From positions 1-21,998 of the forward strand of contig JAGNTT010000017.1 in assembly GCA_017987425.1 (NCBI GenBank): 21,998 nt of DNA. The letters are read 5' to 3'. The notes under the pieces are model-generated. The model did not search any database, had not been told where the DNA came from, and was given only the letters and a program-made list of their open reading frames with translations. This DNA comes from Candidatus Omnitrophota bacterium. GTDB lineage: Bacteria; Omnitrophota; Gorgyraeia; Zapsychrales; Fredricksoniimonadaceae. Position 1 is the first letter of the stretch, and every line of letters begins with the position of its first letter. Of the stretch, positions 13,169 through 21,560 are shown in pieces. Both the position numbers and the translations under genes were made by a program.

Positions 13169-14788
13169 TTACTTGCGCAGCTTAAGAATGGCATCCACCA
13201 ATTCCTGGGGATCGCCCGCCTTATTGATCAGCGTGACAGCGCCGGCCTTTTTCATCGACTCCGCAACGTCGCGTTCATCCTGAACGGACAAACCGATCAC
13301 GTGGATATTGGCATAACTGTTTTTTATGATGCGCGTCGCCTCGATGCCGTTGAGCTTGGGCATGTTGATATCCATGACGACGACATCCGGATGAAAAAAT
13401 TTTGTTTTCTCGACGGCATCCAGACCGTTCTCCGCCTGCGCCACGATATTAAAGGCCTCATTTTCCTTCAGAAGATTGAACAGACCTTCTCTGACAATTT
13501 TGTGATCGTCCGCCAACAGGATATTCATTTTTTTCTTTGTCGATTTGCCGGTCTTGCGTATCAGTTCCTTCTCAGGGGCCTGCCCCTGCTCGACTTTTAC
13601 GTCGGATTCATAGACGGGAATCTTCATCTCGATCTTGGTGCCCCCGCCCGGATGGGACGTGATCTGGTATGAGCCGCGCAGCAGTTTGATTCTTTCCCGG
13701 ATGCCGAAAAGCCCGAATCCGTGCGCCGACGCTATTTTCTCCGCGTTCTGGGCGTTGAACCCGCGCCCCTTGTCCTCGACGCTGATGAATATGTAACCGG
13801 AACGGTATCTCAACAACAATTGAGCGGATGTGACGCCGGCATACTTGACCGCGTTAAAAAGAAGCTCCTTGACCGCTTCAAAGATCAGGATTTTCAGATT
13901 ATCGCTCACATGGACCGGAATCTCTTCCGTATCCAGAACGGTATCAAAATTGTAATCCGCTTTGAATTTATTAGCCAGCCATTTGAACGCCTCGCCAAGT
14001 CCGGCCTCATACAGGACAGGCGGTCTTAATTCAACCGTCAGCGATCTTGCGGCCATGGTGGCCTCATCCAGAAGTTTGATTCCATGCGCCAGTTTTGTCT
14101 CCGCATTGGCGAAGTCCTGGCCTTTAAGCCTGCGCAGCCCGAGCTCCATTTGTATTTTGCTCGCCGCGAGAATCTGCTGAAGATGGTCGTGGATGAGCGC
14201 CGCGATCCTCTTTCTTTCCTTTTGTTCCGTCGTGGCCACCTGGTCCGCCAGCTGGCGCAGACGATCGGATTGTTCCTCCAGCTGGGTGACCGCCATCGAT
14301 ACCTGTTTGCGGATCGGCGCCGAAATGAAAAACGACAACGGAACGGAAATGAGAATAATGAGCAGCGATATGGCCACATAGGCCACATATTTTTCCTGCA
14401 CGCTCAGATAAACAGAGCCGATGACAAGCTTGCCGATATATTTGTCGTTGTACAGAATATCGCGGGAAACCCGGATATTCTCCGGCGTTTTCGACGGTAT
14501 ATAAGAAGCAAACGGCTTGCCGTTGGCCCTGTAAAGAATGGCCCTGGTGATGGAATTATCCTGCTTCAGAGAAAGCAATATCTTGTACGCCGCGTCCTTG
14601 TCTTCAAACAGCAGAGTCGGCTGAAGATTGTACGCGAGGATGTCTATCTGGGACTGGAGCTTCTGGATGGAACTCTTATTGATTTTATAAATCTCAACGA
14701 TTCCAAAGCCAAAACAGGCCAGCACCAGCGGAATGACCGCGCTGATGATCCCAAATGCGATGATCTGTTTAATAATTGGTGAACGCAT
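13169..14788 (-). CDS. CHASE8-like sensor histidine kinase with C-terminal receiver
   Basis: Inner-membrane hybrid kinase of 539 residues. Two membrane helices (about 8-30 and 134-157) flank a roughly 100-residue periplasmic domain in which AYNLQPTLLFEDKDAAYKIL, then ILYRANGKPFASY, fits the CHASE8 family known from YfiN/TpbB. There is a NarX-type HisKA_3 domain with H200 in RIAALIHDHLQQ, an HATPase domain (N312, EDKGRGF at 338-344, GFGLFGIRER at 357-366), a linker, and a NarL-type receiver (D427-D428, phosphoacceptor D473, K523) without a DNA-binding domain. The ATG at 14788 follows the yfiR-like stop with one base between. Co-occurrence suggests that YfiR is its periplasmic regulator. Confidence 0.86.
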   Translation of the reverse strand: MRSPIIKQIIAFGIISAVIPLVLACFGFGIVEIYKINKSSIQKLQSQIDILAYNLQPTLLFEDKDAAYKILLSLKQDNSITRAILYRANGKPFASYIPSKTPENIRVSRDILYNDKYIGKLVIGSVYLSVQEKYVAYVAISLLIILISVPLSFFISAPIRKQVSMAVTQLEEQSDRLRQLADQVATTEQKERKRIAALIHDHLQQILAASKIQMELGLRRLKGQDFANAETKLAHGIKLLDEATMAARSLTVELRPPVLYEAGLGEAFKWLANKFKADYNFDTVLDTEEIPVHVSDNLKILIFEAVKELLFNAVKYAGVTSAQLLLRYRSGYIFISVEDKGRGFNAQNAEKIASAHGFGLFGIRERIKLLRGSYQITSHPGGGTKIEMKIPVYESDVKVEQGQAPEKELIRKTGKSTKKKMNILLADDHKIVREGLFNLLKENEAFNIVAQAENGLDAVEKTKFFHPDVVVMDINMPKLNGIEATRIIKNSYANIHVIGLSVQDERDVAESMKKAGAVTLINKAGDPQELVDAILKLRK

Positions 14789-14789
14789 A

Positions 14790-15242
14790 TTACTCGAGAA
14801 TGGCCATCTTAAGAAGCTGACTGCTGATCTTCAACTGTGATCTCTTGATGTTATCCATGTTGACGGCAAATTTCAATTTATGATCCACGACGCGAAAATC
14901 GACCATGCCCCCCTTGCTCAAAGGACCGATGGTCAGCATATTAACAGAATCGGGAACGTTATCGGAAACAAGAACATGACAGCCTTCCCGGCCGCTCTTG
15001 ACAAAAATTTTATGATTATTGATGATCTTCCCGCTAAAGACCATGCTCGCTGTCTCGCGCAGAGGTCTGTCGTCGGGAATACAGACATCGTACTGCCCGT
15101 CTGTCGGCACTTCCCATTCAGTGAAATTGATGAAATGATAAATAAAAGCGGCCTTAACATCTTCTTTGGTCAAGGCCTGACCGTAGGAGGTGTTGCAAGA
15201 AAGAAGCAGCGCCAGAAGGATGATTTGGATTTTTCTTATCAT
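14790..15242 (-). CDS. YfiR family periplasmic protein (DUF4154)
   Basis: A 150-residue exported protein. An N-terminal signal sequence (residues 1-22) is present, and LLSC at 13-16 is a possible lipoprotein box with a less usual residue at -2. The mature part has VKAAFIYHFINFTEW, the hallmark N-terminal helix of YfiR/DUF4154, and paired cysteines at VCIPDD and GCHVLVS. In Pseudomonas aeruginosa YfiR represses the CHASE8 diguanylate cyclase YfiN from the periplasm. Here the gene touches the TonB receptor stop with no base between and lies one base before a CHASE8-like kinase, so it probably links the two. Confidence 0.88.
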   Translation of the reverse strand: MIRKIQIILLALLLSCNTSYGQALTKEDVKAAFIYHFINFTEWEVPTDGQYDVCIPDDRPLRETASMVFSGKIINNHKIFVKSGREGCHVLVSDNVPDSVNMLTIGPLSKGGMVDFRVVDHKLKFAVNMDNIKRSQLKISSQLLKMAILE

Positions 15243-17204
15243 TTAAAATCTGCGCGTAATTTTGATATATCCGCCCCGCCGTGTCTGCGTTGCGGTCGTC
15301 AAGATCGATTCTTTCTGATGACTACGGAAAAGATTCTGCCCGACAATTGCGAGTTCCCAATCCCTGATTGTTTTAATCAGGCTAAGGTCAGCCTGAATCA
15401 GCGCCGGAACTCTGCCGTTGGTAAACGAGTCCGAATAACGCAACGCCGCATCGAATTCAAACTGCTGCGGAAGATCGAACGAAGAACGCATATAAAAAGA
15501 ATGCCGCGGCACCGCTTCTTCCAGTACTGATTCAAGACCGAGATCAACGATGTCGTCGTCCGTCCTCAGATCCATCTTGGTAAACGCATAGGAATCCTTG
15601 ATCCTCCACCAATCGGTGACCTGTATTTCGGCTGCCAATTCGACACCGGCAACATCCCCCTTCAGACCGTTAACTGGTTCGAACGTATTGACTGTGAACC
15701 CGCTTACCGTTTGCGTCGGACCGGGAATAAATGTGATCAGACGGTCATAATGGTTATAAAAAAAAGCGATATCCCAAAACATATTCGTCAACGGCTGATT
15801 ACGGAAACCCAGTTCGTAGGCATAGAGCTTTTCGGAAGCAAGATCATGATTGCCGACGGTCTCATTGAATGTCGAAGGAGCACTAAAAGAACCGATGATT
15901 TCCCCATCCTCTTCCAGCCGTGAAGGCGTGCGCACCGCGCGGGAAACCGCGGTCCAGACCATGTTGGCCTCATTGATGTCATAGGAAAGCCGTACGCTCG
16001 GCTGCGCCTCGACGTCCGTATAAATATTGTGTTCCACTTTTCCGCCCAGAACAAGCCTGAGCCGCTCCTCCATCATCGAGATCTCATCCTGCAGAAACAA
16101 GCTGATAATATGATCGGGCCTGGATTTGGAGGCAATGGCCGCACCCGGCGTATTCTTAATGTCCTCCATCTGCAGACGGTAACCGAGCCCCCAGTTCAGT
16201 TCGTGGGACGACAATACACGAGCCTTCTGATTGTATTCGACATCAAAAGTATTTCTCTTTTCATCCAGAACATGCAGGTCGCGCTGGGTTGTGTCCCAAT
16301 AAGCCTGAAGGAACCAGTCCTCCTGCTGATACTTTGTGAGCAGGTTGCCGCCTATCACGGGAACAGGTTTGTCGATGATATAGTTGTTAGGAGCTGTGAA
16401 TGAAAAAATATTGGTACGCTGGCCGACGGTACCCTGATAGAAATCCCCTTGAACGGTCCACGCATCACTGTCCGTCCGGAAGCCTCCGCGGGCAATCTGC
16501 CATACGTCATTCGCCGTTCCGCTTGGCCGGTATCCTTCGCCCCGTTCAAAATATTTGGCATACGACCGGTAATACCAGTCCCCTGCTTTACCGCCGTAGC
16601 GCGCCGTGCCGAAACCTTTTTCTTCTGTTCCCGTCCCGGCCGAAATCAGCGTCCCCTGTGTGTCCTGTGAACGTTTGGTGATGATATTGATGACACCGTT
16701 GACCGCGTTTGCCCCCCACACGGCGCCGCCCGGCCCGCGGATGACTTCGATGCGTTCGATATCTTCCATGACTACGTCCTGAACATCCCAGAATACCCCG
16801 GCAAAAAGCGGCGTATAGACCGCGCGCCCGTCGATTAAAACGAGCATCTTATTGGCGAAGACGGAATTGTTGAAACCGCGGGCGGAAATGTCCCAGGCGT
16901 GAGAATTGACCCTCTGCACGCTGATGCCGGGAACCATCCTGAGGACTTCCGGGATGCTGGTCGCACCGCTGCGGCGGATGTCATCGGGCATAATCACATA
17001 AATGGCGGCCGCGGTGTGGAACATCTTTTGCGGCTTTTTGGCGGCGGAATAAACCTCAAGATTCATGAGGTCTTCCAGACTCAATTCGGTCAAATCATTT
17101 CGGGCATTCAACGCATCTGAGTTTCCAAATGGAAGGAAACATAAAGCAAGTAAAAGCGTTAGAGACATACGAATCGAGCGGGAATGGAAAAATTCTGGGA
17201 CCAT
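15243..17204 (-). CDS. TonB-dependent outer-membrane receptor
   Basis: A 653-residue outer-membrane receptor. A signal peptide covers about residues 13-33. The mature protein starts with LTELSLEDLMNLEVYSAAK, a typical opening for receptors of this class, followed by the plug domain (about 60-175) with GATSIPEVLRMVPGI, DGRAVYTP and IERIEVIRGPGGAVWGANAVNGVINIITK. The remainder is a beta-barrel rich in aromatic residues that ends in GGYIKITRRF with the terminal phenylalanine needed for barrel assembly. The ligand is not readable. It is the first gene of a cassette with YfiR and a kinase, and the ATG at 17204 or the one at 17168 could be the start; neither has a clear ribosome binding site. Confidence 0.93.
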   Translation of the reverse strand: MVPEFFHSRSIRMSLTLLLALCFLPFGNSDALNARNDLTELSLEDLMNLEVYSAAKKPQKMFHTAAAIYVIMPDDIRRSGATSIPEVLRMVPGISVQRVNSHAWDISARGFNNSVFANKMLVLIDGRAVYTPLFAGVFWDVQDVVMEDIERIEVIRGPGGAVWGANAVNGVINIITKRSQDTQGTLISAGTGTEEKGFGTARYGGKAGDWYYRSYAKYFERGEGYRPSGTANDVWQIARGGFRTDSDAWTVQGDFYQGTVGQRTNIFSFTAPNNYIIDKPVPVIGGNLLTKYQQEDWFLQAYWDTTQRDLHVLDEKRNTFDVEYNQKARVLSSHELNWGLGYRLQMEDIKNTPGAAIASKSRPDHIISLFLQDEISMMEERLRLVLGGKVEHNIYTDVEAQPSVRLSYDINEANMVWTAVSRAVRTPSRLEEDGEIIGSFSAPSTFNETVGNHDLASEKLYAYELGFRNQPLTNMFWDIAFFYNHYDRLITFIPGPTQTVSGFTVNTFEPVNGLKGDVAGVELAAEIQVTDWWRIKDSYAFTKMDLRTDDDIVDLGLESVLEEAVPRHSFYMRSSFDLPQQFEFDAALRYSDSFTNGRVPALIQADLSLIKTIRDWELAIVGQNLFRSHQKESILTTATQTRRGGYIKITRRF

Positions 17205-17319
17205 AGGCGCTTGGAATCATACTAGATATAGGATTAATTTAAGATGAATAAAAGATTAACGCTTGACCCTGCTTTTTAGCCCGAAAGATCGCCTATGGCT
17301 GACTTTTTCTCAAAAACGC

Positions 17320-19146
17320 TCAATCCTGCATACTATTGAATACCAGGCGGGAATGAGCGCTCCAGTCATAATCCGTTTCCAGAAGGAAAACGGTCTGAAT
17401 AAAGGCCAAATGGGAATACCCTTGCGGAAAATTGCCCGTAAGCCTATTCGTTTTCGTTTCAATATCTTCGGAGAAAAGCCCGAACGGATTGGCATGCTTG
17501 ATGATGTTCTCGAACATGTCCCTGGCCTTCTGCTCTTCCCCGATCAGATAAAGAGCATTGATCATCCAGAACGTACAGACGATAAAGGCATTTTCCGGCA
17601 GGCCGAAATCGTCCGCCGCGGTATAACGGAAAGCGAAATTATTCCGGACCAGACTTTCATATGTCTTTTGAACAGTTTTGATGATGCGCGGATCCTTGCG
17701 GTCCAGAAAACCATAATGGAGCATCAAAAGATTGGACGCATCAAGATCCTTGGAACCGTAGCACATGGTGAAACTTTGCAGGTCCTCATTCCAGCCGTTC
17801 TTCAGAATGTCCTCTTTGATTTCGGTGGCGATCTTAAGGCAGTTGTCCGCGTAATCGTTCTTGCCGAAGAATTTGGCGATCTTCGCGGCGCGGTCCATGG
17901 CGACCCAATTCATCATCTTCGAATGCACATGATGGTCCGGCGGCCCCCGGCGTTCCCAGATGCCGGCATCGGGCTCGCGCCACGTCTCCTTTACTTTTCC
18001 GACGAGCGTGCGCACGAGCGTCCAGATCTCCTCATAAGAATACAAAACACTGCGCTGGGTCACGAAGAAATACGTGTAGATCGTCTCCATCAATTCTCCG
18101 TACAGGTCATTCTGCACCTGACGGTAGGCGTCGTTGCCGATGCGCACGGGCTTCGATCCTTCATACCCGCTCAGATGGTCCAGCGTCTTTTCCGTGAGCT
18201 CTTTTTCCCCGTGAATGCCGTACATGACCGCGATGTTCTCATGCTTCAGAAGCATGCGGTTCAAAATAAAATTGATGTAACGCTTAGCCACATCCACATG
18301 ACCGATGCGCACGTAAAGATCGACGATCATGGAACCGTCACGCACCCAGCAGTAGCGGTAATCCCAGTTGCGGTCCTTGCCGATGATTTCCGGCAGGGAT
18401 GTCGTCGGAGCGGCGATGACCGCGCCGGTGCGCTGAAACGTCAGCAGTTTGAGCGTAATCGTCGAACGGACGACCATATCCTTGTGTTTTCCAGGCAGCT
18501 GGGTGCGGTAGACCCAGTCGAGCCAGTAGCTCTTGGTCTTTTCATACTCAACGTAAATCTTGTACAGATTCACCAGCTCAAGTTTTTCGTGATAGGACAA
18601 AAGACAGTAAGCGGATTCCGCCAGCTCGATCGGTTCGCCGCTGACGATCTTTTTATGATCGAGATTGCTGTACAGATAAAAGCTGTTGTACTCCCCTTTT
18701 TTAGACGTGATCTTGATGTATTCCTTGTGATAATAGATGCGGGCGTCGCTCAAGGCATAATTGGGCCGGGGATTAAGATCGAAAATGATTTTGGGACGGC
18801 CGGAAATGACGTAAATGTCGCGATGGATTTCGGACGGACAATAAACCACCCGGCTCGAGGTGCCGAAGCGCGGCATGAAATCGCGGACCTCGAAAACACC
18901 GTCTTTAGTTTCAAAAACTGTTTTAATGATGGCGGTGTAGGGTATATAGCTCTGCTGGACGCGTACGGTATCGACACCACGGATGCGGAAGAACCCGCCC
19001 TTCTCCTTGTCCAGGATCGAGGCAAACAGCGACGGAGAATCGAAAAAAGGAAGGCACAGCCATTCGATGCTGCAGTCGGGTGAAACGAGCGCGGCGCTGG
19101 TACAGTTGCCGATCAGCCCGTGATTGTAATTCTGCTCATTGGCCAC
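17320..19146 (-). CDS. GH15 glucoamylase/trehalase-like hydrolase
   Basis: A soluble hydrolase of about 608 residues. An N-terminal beta-sandwich domain (NCTSAALVSPDCSIEWLCLP, then FDSPSLFASILD) is followed by the alpha-toroid GH15 domain with RNWDYRYCWVRDGSM, WREPDAGIWERRGPPDHHVHSK and the C-terminal NFPQGYSHLAFI, all typical of GH15 glucoamylase and bacterial or archaeal GH15 trehalase. The acidic residues in EPDAGIWE are candidate catalytic ones. There is no signal peptide, so it acts in the cytoplasm. The start is taken as GTG at 19146, because GGAGG (19152-19156) lies 5 bases before it and would otherwise lie inside a reading frame starting at 19158. It follows otsB by 21 bases, which favours trehalose or glucan turnover. 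Confidence 0.88.
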   Translation of the reverse strand: MANEQNYNHGLIGNCTSAALVSPDCSIEWLCLPFFDSPSLFASILDKEKGGFFRIRGVDTVRVQQSYIPYTAIIKTVFETKDGVFEVRDFMPRFGTSSRVVYCPSEIHRDIYVISGRPKIIFDLNPRPNYALSDARIYYHKEYIKITSKKGEYNSFYLYSNLDHKKIVSGEPIELAESAYCLLSYHEKLELVNLYKIYVEYEKTKSYWLDWVYRTQLPGKHKDMVVRSTITLKLLTFQRTGAVIAAPTTSLPEIIGKDRNWDYRYCWVRDGSMIVDLYVRIGHVDVAKRYINFILNRMLLKHENIAVMYGIHGEKELTEKTLDHLSGYEGSKPVRIGNDAYRQVQNDLYGELMETIYTYFFVTQRSVLYSYEEIWTLVRTLVGKVKETWREPDAGIWERRGPPDHHVHSKMMNWVAMDRAAKIAKFFGKNDYADNCLKIATEIKEDILKNGWNEDLQSFTMCYGSKDLDASNLLMLHYGFLDRKDPRIIKTVQKTYESLVRNNFAFRYTAADDFGLPENAFIVCTFWMINALYLIGEEQKARDMFENIIKHANPFGLFSEDIETKTNRLTGNFPQGYSHLAFIQTVFLLETDYDWSAHSRLVFNSMQD

Positions 19147-19151
19147 ACACA

Positions 19152-19156
19152 CCTCC
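19152..19156 (-). promoter_or_regulatory. GGAGG ribosome binding site deciding a GTG start
   Basis: The minus strand reads ATGGAGGTGTGTGTGGCC. The GGAGG overlaps the ATG at 19158 and stands 5 bases before the GTG at 19146, so initiation at the GTG is more likely for the GH15 gene. Confidence 0.6.
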
Positions 19157-19167
19157 ATGATTTAATG

Positions 19168-19980
19168 TTAGACACGGCTCTCGAGAAACCCCAGCATTTC
19201 TTTAAGAAAAGCCGTGACCTCTTGCGTGTTATTAACAAAATAACCGGCCTTGGATTGCAATGAAGCATCGCCGCCGACGACCACTGTCACCCCTACATCG
19301 CGAAGGGAATCGAAGGCGTCCTCATCCGTCGTATCATCCCCAAAATAAATACAAGGGCTGTTTTTCCCGAGTGGAATCTTGTATTTCTTCAGAAGCCACA
19401 TCACCGCCGTGCCCTTGTTCCACAAAATGGGCGGTCGGATTTCGATGACCTTCTTGCCCGTGAAAACAACGATCTGCTTCTGCTGTTCATAGACCCTGCA
19501 GACCTTTTCAAACGTTTTCTGCACGAGCGGAATGTCCGCCGGGCTCACCAGCCGGTAATGAAGACTGATCGTCAAACCCTTGTCTTCGATCATCGCTCCC
19601 TCGATCGGAGCGAAAGCGGCCGCCAGCTCGGATTTTATCCTGTCGAGAAGGCGGTTGATCTCGGGTGAACTGATACTTTCAAAATGAATTTCCGGTCCGT
19701 CGATTTCAAAGCCGTGATTACCCACATAAATCATCTCTTTGAGCATCACATGATGACGGATGTCGGCCAAGGCGCGTCCGCTGACAACCGCCACACGGCA
19801 GTTCCTGGCCTTGACCAGCTTTTCCAGAAGCAGTTTATTCTCCTTGGGCAAAACAGCTTCGTCCGGCGTCGAGGCAATAGGCGAAAGCGTCCCATCGAAG
19901 TCCAGGAACAAAAACATGTCACGCCCGATGAAATCTTCCTTCAGCTTATCCCAATGTTTAAACAAATGCTCCCGTGGCAT
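19168..19980 (-). CDS. otsB: Trehalose-6-phosphate phosphatase
   Basis: HAD-superfamily phosphatase of 270 residues that removes phosphate from trehalose 6-phosphate to give trehalose, in the cytoplasm. HAD motif I is LFLDFDGTLSP with D27 (nucleophile) and D29, motif II is VVSGR, the motif III lysine is in NKGTAV, and motif IV is FGDDTTDEDAF. The cap domain carries NHGFEIDGPE. The ATG at 19980 is chosen because it directly precedes the HAD fold; the gene overlaps the end of otsA by 23 bases, showing tight coupling of synthesis and dephosphorylation. Confidence 0.95.
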   Translation of the reverse strand: MPREHLFKHWDKLKEDFIGRDMFLFLDFDGTLSPIASTPDEAVLPKENKLLLEKLVKARNCRVAVVSGRALADIRHHVMLKEMIYVGNHGFEIDGPEIHFESISSPEINRLLDRIKSELAAAFAPIEGAMIEDKGLTISLHYRLVSPADIPLVQKTFEKVCRVYEQQKQIVVFTGKKVIEIRPPILWNKGTAVMWLLKKYKIPLGKNSPCIYFGDDTTDEDAFDSLRDVGVTVVVGGDASLQSKAGYFVNNTQEVTAFLKEMLGFLESRV

Positions 19981-21466
19981 CTTGCTTATCTTCCTTAAAT
20001 TCAAACTTGAGTAAATCGGAAATGACTTTGCCGGCCCAGCGGTAAATGTTTTTTGTCTGCACGACATCCCGCATCTTTGCCATGCGCTTGGACCGTTCCT
20101 CCTCGCTTAACTGCAAGGCGGTGTAAATTCCTTCCGCGAATTCAACAACATCGTAAGGATTGATCAGAATGGCATCCGTCAACTCTCGCGCCGCTCCGGT
20201 AAACTGGCTTAAAACAAGCATGCCTTTGTTTTTCGGACAGGCCGTAATATATTCCTTGGCCACAAGGTTCATGCCGTCATGTAAAGAAGCAACGAGGGCG
20301 ACGTCGCTGATGGCATAAAGCGCCAGAAGTTCCGTCAGCGAAAAAGACCGGCGGGCGAAAATAACCGGCTTCCAGTCGTTATTGCCGTATTTCCAGTTGA
20401 TCTTCTCGACAAGGGCATTGATTTCGTCGTTCAAGTCCTTGTACTGCTGGATGTGCAGGCGGCTGATGACCCCGATCTGCAGAAAAACAACCTTCCCGAT
20501 CCATTCGGGATGGCGCTCAAGCAGCACATCGAGCGCCAGCAGTTTTTCCGGAATGCCTTTGGTGTAATCGATGCGGTCCAGACCGCCCAGCACTTTCAGG
20601 CCCTTCAAATTATATTCCTGAACCAACGATTCCTGGAAGGATTTCACCTCCGGCGATTCGACCATCTCGACAATCTGCTCGTAATCGACGCTGATCGGAT
20701 AGGAACGCACCAGCGTCTCATGGGAAGCCCGGACAACCGAGAGCCGTTCACGGTCGATCTTGCTTTCGAGTTCGCGATCGATGACGTCAAAAAAATTGTT
20801 GCAGTGATAACGCGTATGGAATCCCAGCAGGTCGTTGGCTAAAAGCCCGTCGAGTATTTCCGTTTTCTGAGGGCAGATGCGGAAGACTTCGTAACTCGGC
20901 CATGGAATGTGCCAGAAGTGGGCCGTGATCATCTGCTTGGCCGCGGCTTCTTTAAGGTATTTCCCAAGCATGCACAATTGATAATCCTGGATCCAGACTA
21001 AAGCTTTACGGTCTCCGATTTCCTTAAGTACGGCATCGGCAAATTTACGATTGACCTCTTTATAGCATTCCCAATCCGTCGGCCGGAATACGGGACGTTT
21101 AAAAGCCATATGGCACAGCGGCCAAAGGACTTCATTGGAAAAACCATAGTAATAACCTTCCAATTCTTCCTTGGCGAGCCATATTCTTTTTAATGTGTAG
21201 GCGGGATCTTCCGGAGGCACGCGGACTTTTCCGTCGGTGCCGCTGACCTGGCGGTCGGCATCTCCGTTACTAGTGGCAACCCATAAACCCTGGCAGGCCT
21301 GCATCACGGGATCAAGAGCGGTAACAACCCCGCCCACCCCGCGGTGGCACTGAATACCGTTGCGTTTATGGACATGGACATACGGCTGAGTATTTGAAAC
21401 GACAACGAACAGATAATCTCCCATTTTCTCGCGAACCATGTTCTGGAGATCTTCTTTCTGCCACAT
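19958..21466 (-). CDS. otsA: Trehalose-6-phosphate synthase (GT20)
   Basis: Glycosyltransferase of 502 residues that makes trehalose 6-phosphate from a nucleotide-activated glucose and glucose 6-phosphate. GT20 signatures include GVVTALDPVM, LVWIQDYQLCML, HIPWPSYEVFRICP, LLGFHTRYHCNNF, the donor-binding LDRIDYTKGIPEKL with arginine and lysine, and LHDGMNLVAKEY near the C-terminus. It belongs to the longer bacterial type rather than the E. coli type. The N-terminal motif reads SNTQPY, where SNR or ANR is usual; the missing arginine binds substrate phosphate in E. coli OtsA. The ATG at 21466 follows AGGAGGG. Confidence 0.92.
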   Translation of the reverse strand: MWQKEDLQNMVREKMGDYLFVVVSNTQPYVHVHKRNGIQCHRGVGGVVTALDPVMQACQGLWVATSNGDADRQVSGTDGKVRVPPEDPAYTLKRIWLAKEELEGYYYGFSNEVLWPLCHMAFKRPVFRPTDWECYKEVNRKFADAVLKEIGDRKALVWIQDYQLCMLGKYLKEAAAKQMITAHFWHIPWPSYEVFRICPQKTEILDGLLANDLLGFHTRYHCNNFFDVIDRELESKIDRERLSVVRASHETLVRSYPISVDYEQIVEMVESPEVKSFQESLVQEYNLKGLKVLGGLDRIDYTKGIPEKLLALDVLLERHPEWIGKVVFLQIGVISRLHIQQYKDLNDEINALVEKINWKYGNNDWKPVIFARRSFSLTELLALYAISDVALVASLHDGMNLVAKEYITACPKNKGMLVLSQFTGAARELTDAILINPYDVVEFAEGIYTALQLSEEERSKRMAKMRDVVQTKNIYRWAGKVISDLLKFEFKEDKQDATGAFV

Positions 21467-21560
21467 AACAACCCTCCTTCATTACCCAGCCGGAACAAGA
21501 CTGCAAGCGCGAGAACTCTTGTCCATGCCAAGGCCCGGTGTCATTCGGTTCTTTAATGCA

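Noticed and set aside
17205..17260. Promoter for the TonB receptor (TATGAT at 17216-17221)
   Set aside because: No acceptable -35 box at 16-18 bases and the start would be almost leaderless for the ATG at 17204.
17263..19083. 606-codon open frame on the plus strand opposite the GH15 gene
   Set aside because: It lies wholly antisense to a well-supported GH15 enzyme, has no ribosome binding site and shows no recognisable domain.
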